A stretch of 11,120 nucleotides of DNA from Acholeplasmataceae bacterium (lineage in GTDB: Bacteria > Bacillota_I > Bacilli_A > Acholeplasmatales > Acholeplasmataceae), in the NCBI GenBank assembly GCA_003518475.1, contig DOYO01000093.1, forward strand, positions 3,548 to 14,667, read 5' to 3'. This document shows positions 1-6,612 of this stretch, piece by piece. A program made the translations under genes and the position numbers. The notes beneath the pieces are model-generated. The model was not told where the DNA came from, did no database searches, and was given only the letters and a program-made list of their open reading frames with translations. Position 1 is the first letter of the stretch. Each line of letters starts with the position of its first letter.

Positions 1-866
1 TTCTCAACATCTTTTTCTTCAACGAAACCGGAAATGCTAAACTTATCTCCAAGTCCTACAACATATTTCTTTGCTTCAAATAGACGATTCAAGAAGAGGA
101 GTTCACCCTTGATGCACGCCAGTCTGGTCGTGCATCCGCATGTGATGTCATTGATATCATGTTTATATGAATCAATCATCTTCTGTGCGGTTTCAATTTC
201 CTGTTCAAGAGCAGCTACTGCTTCCTTAGGCTTCCCATGAACGAAATCGGGAATGAATATTCTTTCAAAGAAGAGTGAAGAGAAAATATTATCGACTTCT
301 CTTTTGAATTCACCTGTTGTAAAATACATGCACCAGCTGTTATTGGAGTCAAAGCTGAATGACTTGAATCCAAATGGCTTCGTTTGGAAGAATCTGAGCT
401 TATCCACACTGTCATTCGGCAGTCTTCCAAACCTGATATAGATATACTCACAGCTGAACAAGTCATCCAATGGAATATCCAATCCTTCAATATTTTGAAC
501 TTGAATGAGCGCATCCTTATATTTTTGGATGTGTTCTTCAAGATCTTTAATGCGTTTAACTTCAGTTTCTAGGTTCTCTCTGATTCCAGACATATAATCA
601 TACATTTCATTTAAATTATATTCTGTGTCTCTTTGTTCGATCTCCGGTAAATTCAAATTGAACTTAGACTCGATGTCTGCCAATTCAGCAAGCATCGGCG
701 TACATGGATTTTCAGCAACAAAGGATGTCAGTCCATGAACACGTTCAACGATTTCACTTGCTAAAACAGGATGAAATCCCTTGATATCGATAAAGCGTGT
801 CAAAACTTGATCCAGATGACTAACATTTGAGGTTAAATCGACAAGGTTAACTTTTGCTATACCCAT
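1..866 (-). CDS. atpI: V/A-type ATPase membrane subunit I (subunit a), N-terminal part, cut by window edge
   Basis: This is the N-terminal 288 residues of the large membrane subunit that, with the proteolipid ring, carries ions through a V/A-type rotary ATPase and anchors the peripheral stalks. The reading frame is open from the ATG at 866 to the window edge and contains no stop. Family landmarks are RFGRLP at about residues 145-150, a WCMYF strand near 178-182, and the block FERIFIPDFVHGKPKEA at about 200-216, all typical of the cytoplasmic domain. Charged stretches near 90-130 and 212-260 look like the coiled-coil arms. The transmembrane C-terminal half lies outside the window. The start is set by a strong AGGAGG site at 872-877, which overlaps the stop codon of the subunit C gene, so the two are probably translationally coupled. 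The family call is secure; the symbol follows common usage (also ntpI). Confidence 0.9.
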   Translation of the reverse strand, partial: MGIAKVNLVDLTSNVSHLDQVLTRFIDIKGFHPVLASEIVERVHGLTSFVAENPCTPMLAELADIESKFNLNLPEIEQRDTEYNLNEMYDYMSGIRENLETEVKRIKDLEEHIQKYKDALIQVQNIEGLDIPLDDLFSCEYIYIRFGRLPNDSVDKLRFFQTKPFGFKSFSFDSNNSWCMYFTTGEFKREVDNIFSSLFFERIFIPDFVHGKPKEAVAALEQEIETAQKMIDSYKHDINDITCGCTTRLACIKGELLFLNRLFEAKKYVVGLGDKFSISGFVEEKDVE

Positions 867-875
867 GGTTTCCTC

Positions 876-1913
876 CTAATAAATAAGCATTTGCTTAATT
901 TCTTGTTCACCGACCTGGTATCTGATACCTTCGATGATGTTGGTTAAGTTCTCAATTTCAATTTCAGATAAGGTGATGAAGGCTGTGTAGACCTTTGGAA
1001 CGTCTGTTGAGAAATACATGAACTTTCTCGCTAAGTCATAGCGGATGCGTCCTGCATAGTATTCCACATAGACATAATCCTTGTCTGAAGTGAATTTGGA
1101 AAATTCTGATGTAGATAAGTATTTTAAGATCGCATCTGGATTTTCTAGACGGATGATTTCATCAATCTTTTTTTCACTGATGCGCATATGCTTTTTGATC
1201 AGCACATTCTTGATGGTAATCGGATCTGCCTGATAAAATTTCTTTAAACGATAAATCTTCGTAATATTCCCGAGCTCGATTCTCGTCTGAAAGATGCTTT
1301 CAAGATCCTTTTTTTCTGAACCTGAATAATATTTGTCGATCCGTCTGAAAGCTTCATCATAATAATAAGCCTCCAAGGCATGTTCGATATCCAAGTAACG
1401 GATCTTTTCATTATCCTTGGTTGAGAAAGGTTTTAGTATATCGTAATATGGTGTTTTTTTGACTGCAGCAAGCAATTCTTCATAGTTGGTCGCTTTTAAA
1501 AGTAATATCATGTCGACTGGCGTATGCACATCAAAGAAAAACGGCATTCTGCCTTTATTTTCTTCGAATTCATTGGAAATCATTGTTCGAATCGTCGATA
1601 GAATGATTTCATTTTCTTGTTGAACAACATTTAGCTTATAGAACTCGACATCATTGGAATAAACAAGCTTTACCAAACGCAAAATATGGTCAAATGAATT
1701 CTTTTTAATTAAGGATTCCAAATGTCCACGATGCACGGTATTTTCTTGTACATCCTTGAGGATGACTTCATAATTTTTTTGTTTTTTCAGATAACTGACC
1801 AAATCAGACAATGAATGGAGTTTAACGATTTTTTCATAATCATCAGGCTTCAGAAAATTGCCATAAATTGACTTGGATTTGGTAATGATTGCGTTATTAG
1901 CCCATGAACTCAT
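876..1913 (-). CDS. atpC: V/A-type ATPase subunit C (V0 subunit d-like)
   Basis: The 345-residue protein matches the V-ATPase subunit C / d (AC39) family in length and in its all-helical, charged composition without membrane segments or signal peptide. In the known complex this funnel-shaped cytoplasmic subunit sits on the proteolipid ring and connects it to the central stalk. The N-terminus (residues 1-50: small residues, then a KSKSIYGNFLKPDDYEKIV stretch and LSDLVSYLK) resembles the start of this family. An IYRLKKFY segment near residues 218-225 lies in the region where the family has its conserved LxxIYRLK-like helix. The ATG at 1913 follows a good AAGGAG site about 7 nt upstream, and its TAG stop lies inside the Shine-Dalgarno of the subunit I gene, 9 nt before that start. 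Its place between two other ATPase subunits supports the call. Confidence 0.85.
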   Translation of the reverse strand: MSSWANNAIITKSKSIYGNFLKPDDYEKIVKLHSLSDLVSYLKKQKNYEVILKDVQENTVHRGHLESLIKKNSFDHILRLVKLVYSNDVEFYKLNVVQQENEIILSTIRTMISNEFEENKGRMPFFFDVHTPVDMILLLKATNYEELLAAVKKTPYYDILKPFSTKDNEKIRYLDIEHALEAYYYDEAFRRIDKYYSGSEKKDLESIFQTRIELGNITKIYRLKKFYQADPITIKNVLIKKHMRISEKKIDEIIRLENPDAILKYLSTSEFSKFTSDKDYVYVEYYAGRIRYDLARKFMYFSTDVPKVYTAFITLSEIEIENLTNIIEGIRYQVGEQEIKQMLIY

Positions 1914-1936
1914 GACACATCTCCTTCATGGATAGA

Positions 1937-2248
1937 TTATTTGATACACTCTTTATAAATCTCTTCAATCCAAGCATCTTTGTTGGCTTCGTATTGCTTT
2001 TGTATATCAACCAATGTTTTATCATAGGATAAAAGTTCACTTTCTTGTTTCAAGTGAACTTCTTTTTCAAGCGATGCTTTCGTTTCCTTCAGCGTGTGCT
2101 TGATTTCTTCCTTATATTGTTTCTGCAGCTTTGTTGATTCTTGCTTGATGGCTTCTCCAAGATTCTCTTTTTCTAGTTTGAGTGCTTGGACTTGCTCGCG
2201 TGCATTTTTATCCAAATTAATGGTATCTTTAATGATATTGTGATGCAT
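1937..2248 (-). CDS. V/A-type ATPase peripheral stalk subunit H/G
   Basis: This is a short (103 aa), highly charged protein with almost no predicted structure other than helix. From about residue 12 to 95 it is a heptad-like run rich in Lys, Glu, Gln and Leu with no proline or glycine clusters, as expected for a long coiled coil. Peripheral-stalk subunits of V/A ATPases (AhaH, NtpF, subunit G) have this size and composition and pair with subunit E to hold the catalytic head against subunit I. The gene lies 23 nt before the subunit C gene and is first in the operon. The ATG at 2248 follows an AAGGTGA site. Sequence identity is weak in this family, so the call rests on length, coiled-coil character and operon context; another coiled-coil stalk protein is possible. 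Confidence 0.72.
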   Translation of the reverse strand: MHHNIIKDTINLDKNAREQVQALKLEKENLGEAIKQESTKLQKQYKEEIKHTLKETKASLEKEVHLKQESELLSYDKTLVDIQKQYEANKDAWIEEIYKECIK

Positions 2249-2289
2249 GCTTTCACCTTCATTTCTAGTTTTTTTTCACAAACGTTTCT

Positions 2290-2298
2290 ATTATAGCA
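2290..2298 (-). promoter_or_regulatory. Extended -10 promoter of the V/A-ATPase operon
   Basis: On the minus strand a perfect TATAAT (2290-2295) is preceded by TGC, giving the extended -10 form TGNTATAAT. No convincing -35 hexamer lies 16-18 nt upstream, which extended -10 promoters can tolerate. Transcription would start near 2283, about 35 nt before the stalk subunit ATG. The site is in the 58-nt gap between proS and the ATPase genes, where I see no intrinsic terminator, so read-through from proS is also possible. Confidence 0.6.
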
Positions 2299-2306
2299 CA
2301 ATATTT

Positions 2307-3740
2307 TTAATATGCACGCGCAAACCATACAGTTTGTGTGGCTTTTTTATGAGTAACTGGACAAATATCAGTAATTGGAGTCTGATCAAAAGGGATTACA
2401 CGCGCAGTCGCGGACGTATCCTTCTTGATCTGTATTTCAGCTTCCTCGCCGGATATGCTCATTGCGACATAACCGCCTTTGATGATATATGCTTTAAACT
2501 CATCATAATTTTTAGCTTGATACGTATTGGCTTCAACATGCTTGAGCGCACGATCATACATCGTATCATGCATATTTCTTAAGATGATCGGCATTTCTTT
2601 CAAGACATCTTCAACCTTCATGACATGCTTGGTTCTGTCATGTCTTGTGACTAAAGTGACTTCATTTCTTTCCAAGTCTCTTGGTCCGATTTCAATGCGT
2701 ACTGGAACACCCTTCATTTCATATTCCGAGAACTTCCATCCTGCAGATTTATCGGTATCATCGAGTTGAACTCTATATCCAGCTTTTTTAAGTTCTGTGA
2801 ACAGATGACTGCTTGCCGCCTTCACTTCTTCCTTCTTGGATTGAATTGGAATGATGACAACTTGAGTTGGTGCGACATAAGGAGGTAGAACCAATCCTTC
2901 ATCATCGCCATGCACCATGATGACTGCACCGATTAATCTAGTCGAAACGCCCCATGAGGTTTGATGAACAAATTGCTGTTGATTTTTTTCATCCTGGAAG
3001 GTAATGTCAAAAGCCTTGGCGAAATTCTGACCAAAGTAGTGTGTCGTACCAGACTGAAGCGCTTGACCGTCGTGCATCAATGCTTCGATACTATAGGTGT
3101 CTATCGCACCGGCAAATTTTTCTTTTTCTGTTTTCTTGCCTGTGACAAAAGGAATGGCTAATAAATCCTTGCCTAAATCCTTATAAATTTGAAGGATATC
3201 CAAGGTTTCTTTTCTAGCTTCCACTTCAGTCGCGTGCGCTGTGTGGCCTTCCTGCCATAAGAATTCTTTTCCTCTTAAGAAAGGACGTGTTGTCTTTTCC
3301 CAGCGTACGACGCTGCACCATTGATTATATAGTTTAGGAAGATCTCTATAGGAATTGATGATTTTATTGTAGTGGGTGCAAAACAAGGTTTCTGAAGTAG
3401 GGCGTACAATCAAACGTTCAGCCAGATCTTCAACACCTGTGGTTGTGATCATTGCAGTTTCTGGAGCGAATCCAGCGACATGATCCTTTTCTTTTTGAAA
3501 TAAGGATTCAGGGATGACTAAAGGCATGTAGACGTTTTGATGGTTGGTTTCTTTCAGGTTGCGGTCTAAATGGCTTTGGATATTTTCCCAGATGGCATAA
3601 CCATATGGACGGTAAATGATGAATCCTTTGACATCGCTATAGTCCATCAGCTCCGCTTTTAAACATAAATCTGTATACCATTGTGCAAAATCAGCATCTC
3701 TTGACGTGACTGCTTCATTCATTTTTTTATTGTTGCTCAT
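2307..3740 (-). CDS. proS: Prolyl-tRNA synthetase, archaeal/eukaryotic-type (short form)
   Basis: It charges tRNA-Pro with proline in the cytoplasm. At 477 residues without an editing insertion between motifs 2 and 3, it is the compact archaeal/eukaryotic-type ProS also used by Mollicutes and some Firmicutes. Class II motif 1 covers about residues 39-75 (GFIIYRPYGYAIWENI onward). Motif 2 is at 143-168, with RWE, a TRPFLRGKEF core and QEGHTAH. Motif 3 is near 261-287, with TSWGVSTR, HGDDEGL and LPP. The anticodon-binding domain spans about 290-400, followed by the C-terminal domain ending in the family-typical hydrophobic-ARAY tail. That last domain usually carries a Cys-based zinc site; here only Cys460 remains (context CPVTH), and a Val replaces the Cys expected before IPFDQ. 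The ATG at 3740 follows an AAAGGTGA site in the 16-nt gap after the upstream membrane protein gene, so the two are likely cotranscribed. Confidence 0.97.
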   Translation of the reverse strand: MSNNKKMNEAVTSRDADFAQWYTDLCLKAELMDYSDVKGFIIYRPYGYAIWENIQSHLDRNLKETNHQNVYMPLVIPESLFQKEKDHVAGFAPETAMITTTGVEDLAERLIVRPTSETLFCTHYNKIINSYRDLPKLYNQWCSVVRWEKTTRPFLRGKEFLWQEGHTAHATEVEARKETLDILQIYKDLGKDLLAIPFVTGKKTEKEKFAGAIDTYSIEALMHDGQALQSGTTHYFGQNFAKAFDITFQDEKNQQQFVHQTSWGVSTRLIGAVIMVHGDDEGLVLPPYVAPTQVVIIPIQSKKEEVKAASSHLFTELKKAGYRVQLDDTDKSAGWKFSEYEMKGVPVRIEIGPRDLERNEVTLVTRHDRTKHVMKVEDVLKEMPIILRNMHDTMYDRALKHVEANTYQAKNYDEFKAYIIKGGYVAMSISGEEAEIQIKKDTSATARVIPFDQTPITDICPVTHKKATQTVWFARAY

Positions 3741-3756
3741 ATAAATTCACCTTTTA

Positions 3757-4104
3757 TTATTTTCTTTTTGAAATATAGATTGAGAAAGCGACTGCGATGA
3801 TAAAGAAGATTCCAACAATTCTTACAACGTCGTTTGATGCGGAATCGATCATCAATGCACGGGCAATCACATAGAAAATTCCGATGGAAATCAATGGAGT
3901 GTAATTCTTTTTTGAAGAATTATTTTTCGGCTCTTCGTTTCCGGCAATCGGACGCGTCGGTCTGTCAAAGGATGCTTGTCTGTCATCCGCCTGTCTTTTT
4001 TCTTTCGCTTTTTCCTTCTTGCCTGCAGTTACTTCTTTCGCATTTTGAGCGTCAAATAAATCATCATACTTTTGATACGGGTTTGCATCGTGATCATGCT
4101 TCAT
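3757..4104 (-). CDS. Small two-helix membrane protein of unknown function
   Basis: I do not recognise this 115-residue protein. Residues 1-68 are highly polar and rich in Lys, Asp, Gln and Asn, with a His/Asp-rich start, and look disordered. Two hydrophobic segments follow, about residues 69-86 and 93-111, joined by a short loop with Asp-Ser-Asn, and the protein ends in a basic ISKRK tail. By the positive-inside rule the long N-terminal tail and the basic C-terminus would both face the cytoplasm, with a very short external loop. The ATG at 4104 lies inside the end of the cvfB-like gene (11-nt overlap) with only a weak ribosome site, suggesting translational coupling, and proS starts 16 nt after its stop. 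The intact frame, overlap and conserved spacing argue that it is a real gene. Function cannot be inferred. Confidence 0.7.
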   Translation of the reverse strand: MKHDHDANPYQKYDDLFDAQNAKEVTAGKKEKAKEKRQADDRQASFDRPTRPIAGNEEPKNNSSKKNYTPLISIGIFYVIARALMIDSASNDVVRIVGIFFIIAVAFSIYISKRK

Positions 4105-4945
4105 TTTGTTTCACTAAAACTGTTTTGCCGTCTACAAAATCAATTTTACGCTCCTTATATAGGTGCCCTAAGGCACGTTTGAATGCTTTTTTGCTCATTG
4201 CGAAGACCAAATAGATTTCTTCTGGAGTGCTGTCTGCTGTCAAATTCATAAATCCTTGTCTGACGATGAAGGATAAAACGATGTTGGCATCTTCGAATAT
4301 CGCAACTTCCTTTTGGGCAATGAGTGATCCCGTATATCCCTTTTCGGAATGATAGTTGACCTTGACTTCGACTTCCTGACCGTAACGAAGCGGTCCTTTA
4401 TACATGGAATTGTGAACGAATATCCAATGACCGTCTTGTGTGAGCAGGTTCGCACCTTCTCTTCCAATCCGTTGAACACGCGCTACAACCTTTTCCTTAA
4501 TATCCAATTCCTTTTCCGGAACAAGCTTTACTTCTTCCTTGGAAGCAATCTTAGCGACAAACTTACTCTTAATTCTAATAGATACATATAAAACATCCCC
4601 GACAATCGGCCATTCATCATGATCAAACGGCAGATCATCAATAGATAAAAGCAACTCTTTAGCGATTCCCATATCCAAGAACACACCGAGTGTTTCATTT
4701 ATATCGGATACCCTTAAGAATCCCGGTCGGCTGACCGTGATATATGGCGTCTTCAATGTGGCAGCCAATCTTGCCTTCTGATCAAAATATAAAAATGCAT
4801 CGACTGTTTCTCCGGGCTTCAGTTCTCTATGCAAACTTTCATTAAAATGCAAAAAGACTTCACCCTCGGTAGAGTCAAGCATATACCCAATATCTGTTTT
4901 TCTGTTAACGACTAACTGATTGATTTCTCCAACCATTAAGGACAT
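4094..4945 (-). CDS. cvfB: CvfB-like S1 RNA-binding protein
   Basis: The 283-residue protein has the layout of the CvfB/YitL family: consecutive S1-type OB-fold domains at about residues 3-63, 68-133 and 152-210, then a C-terminal winged helix at about 235-280. Supporting segments are the opening RKTDIGYML, the third OB core GREGANLL with WIFVHNS and GPLRYGQ, and the winged-helix block PEEIYLVFAMSKKAFKRALGHLYK, which is very characteristic. In Staphylococcus and Bacillus relatives these proteins bind RNA and affect expression of virulence or other genes; the role here is unknown. The ATG at 4945 follows AAAGGTGA with good spacing. The TGA stop lies past the start of the next gene. A 19-nt palindrome sits directly upstream of the ribosome site. 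Confidence 0.9.
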   Translation of the reverse strand: MSLMVGEINQLVVNRKTDIGYMLDSTEGEVFLHFNESLHRELKPGETVDAFLYFDQKARLAATLKTPYITVSRPGFLRVSDINETLGVFLDMGIAKELLLSIDDLPFDHDEWPIVGDVLYVSIRIKSKFVAKIASKEEVKLVPEKELDIKEKVVARVQRIGREGANLLTQDGHWIFVHNSMYKGPLRYGQEVEVKVNYHSEKGYTGSLIAQKEVAIFEDANIVLSFIVRQGFMNLTADSTPEEIYLVFAMSKKAFKRALGHLYKERKIDFVDGKTVLVKQNEA

Positions 4946-4959
4946 AGTATCACCTTTAT

Positions 4960-4978
4960 CTATTTTATCATAAAATAG
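4960..4978. repeat. Perfect 19-nt palindrome upstream of cvfB
   Basis: The sequence CTATTTTATCATAAAATAG is a perfect inverted repeat (two 9-nt arms around one base). It ends just ahead of the cvfB Shine-Dalgarno site, 15 nt from the start codon. It could be a repressor operator or, in RNA, a 5' stem-loop (7 bp, 5-nt loop). The bases alone do not decide which. Confidence 0.6.
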
Positions 4979-4986
4979 GATAAAGT

Positions 4987-5015
4987 ACTATATAATACAC
5001 GATGTCACACAATAA
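4987..5015 (-). promoter_or_regulatory. Possible promoter for cvfB operon
   Basis: On the minus strand TATAGT (4987-4992) is 5/6 to the -10 consensus. A weak TTATTG (5010-5015) sits 17 nt upstream. The start site would be near 4980, placing the palindrome at 4960-4978 at the very 5' end of the transcript. The fic terminator just upstream makes a promoter in this gap necessary unless there is read-through. The exact hexamers are uncertain. Confidence 0.35.
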
Positions 5016-5024
5016 TTAAATGTG

Positions 5025-5059
5025 TAAAAAATAAAAAAAATGAGTGCCGGAGCACTCAT
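5025..5059 (-). terminator. Intrinsic terminator after the fic gene
   Basis: On the minus strand an 8-bp stem (ATGAGTGC paired with GCACTCAT, 5052-5059 with 5040-5047) closes a TCCG tetraloop and is followed directly by a long T-rich run. The hairpin's 5' arm contains the TGA stop codon of the fic gene (5056-5058), so gene end and terminator overlap. Confidence 0.92.
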
Positions 5060-5784
5060 AGATCTAGTTCTTTTAAAATGGATTCATATTGCTTGATGAG
5101 CAGTGATTTAAAGAACTCAACAAGCGGTGTTAAATCCTTCTCGGATTTGAAGGATTCAAGATGTGCGATATAATTTTCACGCTGATCCAGCGGTATAGAT
5201 ATTGGTAGATAATCACCCATGATCAAATAATAGTTTAAGACAAGTTTTGCTAGTCTGCCGTTCGCATCAACAAATGGATGAATCTTAGCGATGCTGGCAT
5301 GTGCATATGTTGCCTTCTCAATGACACTTCCTTCAAAGCTTTCTAACTCTCTGAAAAACCTGCTCATTCTATCATAAACCTTGACATGGTCGGGAGGTTG
5401 ATGAGATGCTCCAAAAATACTGATATTGACATTGCGGTAGACACCGCCTTGGAAGATTCCGTTGACGAGTAGTTCATGAATATCTTTCATTTTTTCTTCG
5501 TTGAATGGTATCTTTTCTTTAGCTTGTTTTTTGATGAATTCAAATGCATTCAGATGATTCAGTATTTCCTTTTGTTCTCTTTCGCTATAACCTAACAAAG
5601 CCTTTGCATGACTGAGTCTTTTTACATCCTCATAGGGAATTCGATTCACGCCTTGCATTCCAACAGCATCATAAGTATACATGAGGGCAAATTTCTTTTC
5701 ATATTCTTCAATTTGCTTTTTTTCACATTCCTTAACTACGTTACTTAGATGCTTTCGCTCAACCTCTAAAAGATCTTTCTCCAT
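5056..5784 (-). CDS. Fic-domain protein (putative AMP transferase)
   Basis: Fic enzymes usually transfer AMP from ATP to hydroxyl groups of target proteins. The core motif is at residues 169-180 (HPFVDANGRLAK, counting from the ATG at 5784), with the catalytic His169, Phe171, Asp173, Asn175 and Arg177. The last position is Lys180 where many members have Arg. The flap region is near 112-135 (GGVYRNVNISIFG, then HQPPDHV). The helix that often carries the inhibitory (S/T)xxxE(G/N) motif reads YTYDAVGMQG at 36-45 and lacks the Glu; a near match, SILKEL, lies at the extreme C-terminus (235-240). A longer frame begins at a GTG (5859), but a good promoter lies inside that extension, so the ATG at 5784, with GGGAG about 10 nt upstream, is preferred (242 aa). 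The gene follows the amino-acid importer without a terminator. No antitoxin-like partner adjoins it, and its target is unknown. Confidence 0.88.
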   Translation of the reverse strand: MEKDLLEVERKHLSNVVKECEKKQIEEYEKKFALMYTYDAVGMQGVNRIPYEDVKRLSHAKALLGYSEREQKEILNHLNAFEFIKKQAKEKIPFNEEKMKDIHELLVNGIFQGGVYRNVNISIFGASHQPPDHVKVYDRMSRFFRELESFEGSVIEKATYAHASIAKIHPFVDANGRLAKLVLNYYLIMGDYLPISIPLDQRENYIAHLESFKSEKDLTPLVEFFKSLLIKQYESILKELDL

Positions 5785-5811
5785 ATTATCCACGCTCCCA
5801 TCTTTAGGAAC

Positions 5812-5841
5812 ATTATAACATAAAAGCGCTATCAGTGACAA
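5812..5841 (-). promoter_or_regulatory. Promoter of the fic gene
   Basis: On the minus strand TTGTCA (5836-5841, 5/6 to consensus) and TATAAT (5812-5817, perfect) are separated by 18 nt. TGT precedes the -10, giving an extended -10. Initiation near 5805 leaves a leader of about 20 nt before the ATG at 5784 and excludes the GTG at 5859 from the transcript. Confidence 0.75.
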
Positions 5842-5849
5842 GTGATAAC
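5828..5849. repeat. Imperfect inverted repeat over the fic -35 box
   Basis: Two 7-nt arms (GTTATCA and TGATAGC on the minus strand, 6 of 7 positions complementary, 5-bp uninterrupted core) flank 8 nt that include the -35 hexamer of the fic promoter. Placement suggests an operator, though arms this short can arise by chance. Confidence 0.35.
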
Positions 5850-5871
5850 ACAAATTCACATATCTTAAAAA

Positions 5872-6612
5872 TCAAACATTCACGTAACGTCGAAGGAAAG
5901 TCCTTGTTCTTTCTTCCTTTGGATTGACAAGGATCTGTTCGGGTGTTCCAATTTCAGCAATAACGCCCTGATCCATGAAGACAATGCGGTCAGAGACCTC
6001 TTTTGCAAACTCCATTTCATGAGTGACGATGACCATTGTCATACCCTCGTTTGCAAGGTTCTTAATGACAGTCAAGACTTCTCCGACCATCTCTGGATCG
6101 AGTGCTGAAGTCGGTTCGTCAAAAAGCATGATTTTAGGATTCATACAAAGCGCGCGGGCAATGGCGACGCGTTGTTTCTGTCCTCCGGAAAGGGTGTTGG
6201 CGGATTGGTATGCAAAGTCTTGCATGCCAACCTTCTTTAAATAAATCATAGCATTCTCTTCTGCAACCTCTTTGGTTTGTTTTAAAAGTTTAATCGGTCC
6301 TAACGTGCAGTTATCGATAACGTTTTTGTTATTGAACAGATTAAAAGATTGAAATACCATGCCGATCTGCATTCTGAGTTCTTCTAAATTCGTTTTTGGA
6401 TTCATCAAATCGTTACCGAGAAAATATATGTTTCCATCATCTGGCTCATTCAAAAGATTGAGACATCTAAGGAGTGTCGTCTTACCTGATCCTGAAGATC
6501 CAATGATTGTGACGACTTCTTTTTCACTGACGTCCAGATTGATTCCGTTTAAAACGAGCTGTTGGTCAAATCTTTTATGGATGTTTCTGATTTCCAAGAT
6601 GTGATTAGGCAT
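5872..6612 (-). CDS. Amino-acid ABC importer ATPase, probably for lysine
   Basis: This is the nucleotide-binding subunit of a polar amino-acid (GlnQ/HisP-type) importer; it hydrolyses ATP to drive uptake through the permease next to it. All motifs are intact in 246 residues: Walker A GSSGSGKTT at 38-46, Q-loop Gln88, signature LSGGQ at 141-145, Walker B LFDEP with Asp165 and catalytic Glu166, D-loop SALD, and switch His198. Family length is about 240-250. The ATG at 6612 overlaps the end of the permease gene by 8 nt (ATGCCTAA) and follows an AGGAGAG site within it, so translation is coupled. The lysine assignment comes only from the riboswitch ahead of the operon; by sequence alone any polar amino acid is possible. 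No terminator follows before fic. Confidence 0.95.
   Translation of the reverse strand: MPNHILEIRNIHKRFDQQLVLNGINLDVSEKEVVTIIGSSGSGKTTLLRCLNLLNEPDDGNIYFLGNDLMNPKTNLEELRMQIGMVFQSFNLFNNKNVIDNCTLGPIKLLKQTKEVAEENAMIYLKKVGMQDFAYQSANTLSGGQKQRVAIARALCMNPKIMLFDEPTSALDPEMVGEVLTVIKNLANEGMTMVIVTHEMEFAKEVSDRIVFMDQGVIAEIGTPEQILVNPKEERTRTFLRRYVNV

Noticed and set aside
215..541. A 108-residue minus-strand open frame
   Set aside because: It is a different frame of the ATPase subunit I gene, whose own frame carries family motifs throughout.
2316..2331. A short inverted repeat (CAAAC/GTTTG) near the proS stop as a terminator
   Set aside because: The stem is only 5 bp, lies within the coding region and is not followed by a T run on the minus strand.
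2247..2582. A 111-residue plus-strand open frame
   Set aside because: It lies antisense to the end of proS and the ATPase promoter, with low-complexity content and no recognisable domain.
3834..4214. A 126-residue plus-strand open frame
   Set aside because: It is antisense to the cvfB and small membrane protein genes, which have ribosome sites and coherent protein features; the antisense product looks random.
5785..5859. N-terminal extension of the Fic protein from a GTG start, resembling a signal or membrane segment
   Set aside because: The stretch contains the fic promoter, so it is unlikely to be in the main mRNA; the hydrophobic residues come from AT-rich promoter DNA.
5056..5871. A Fic toxin-antitoxin pair
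   Set aside because: No small antitoxin-like frame lies directly before or after fic; its neighbours are a transporter gene and a terminator.
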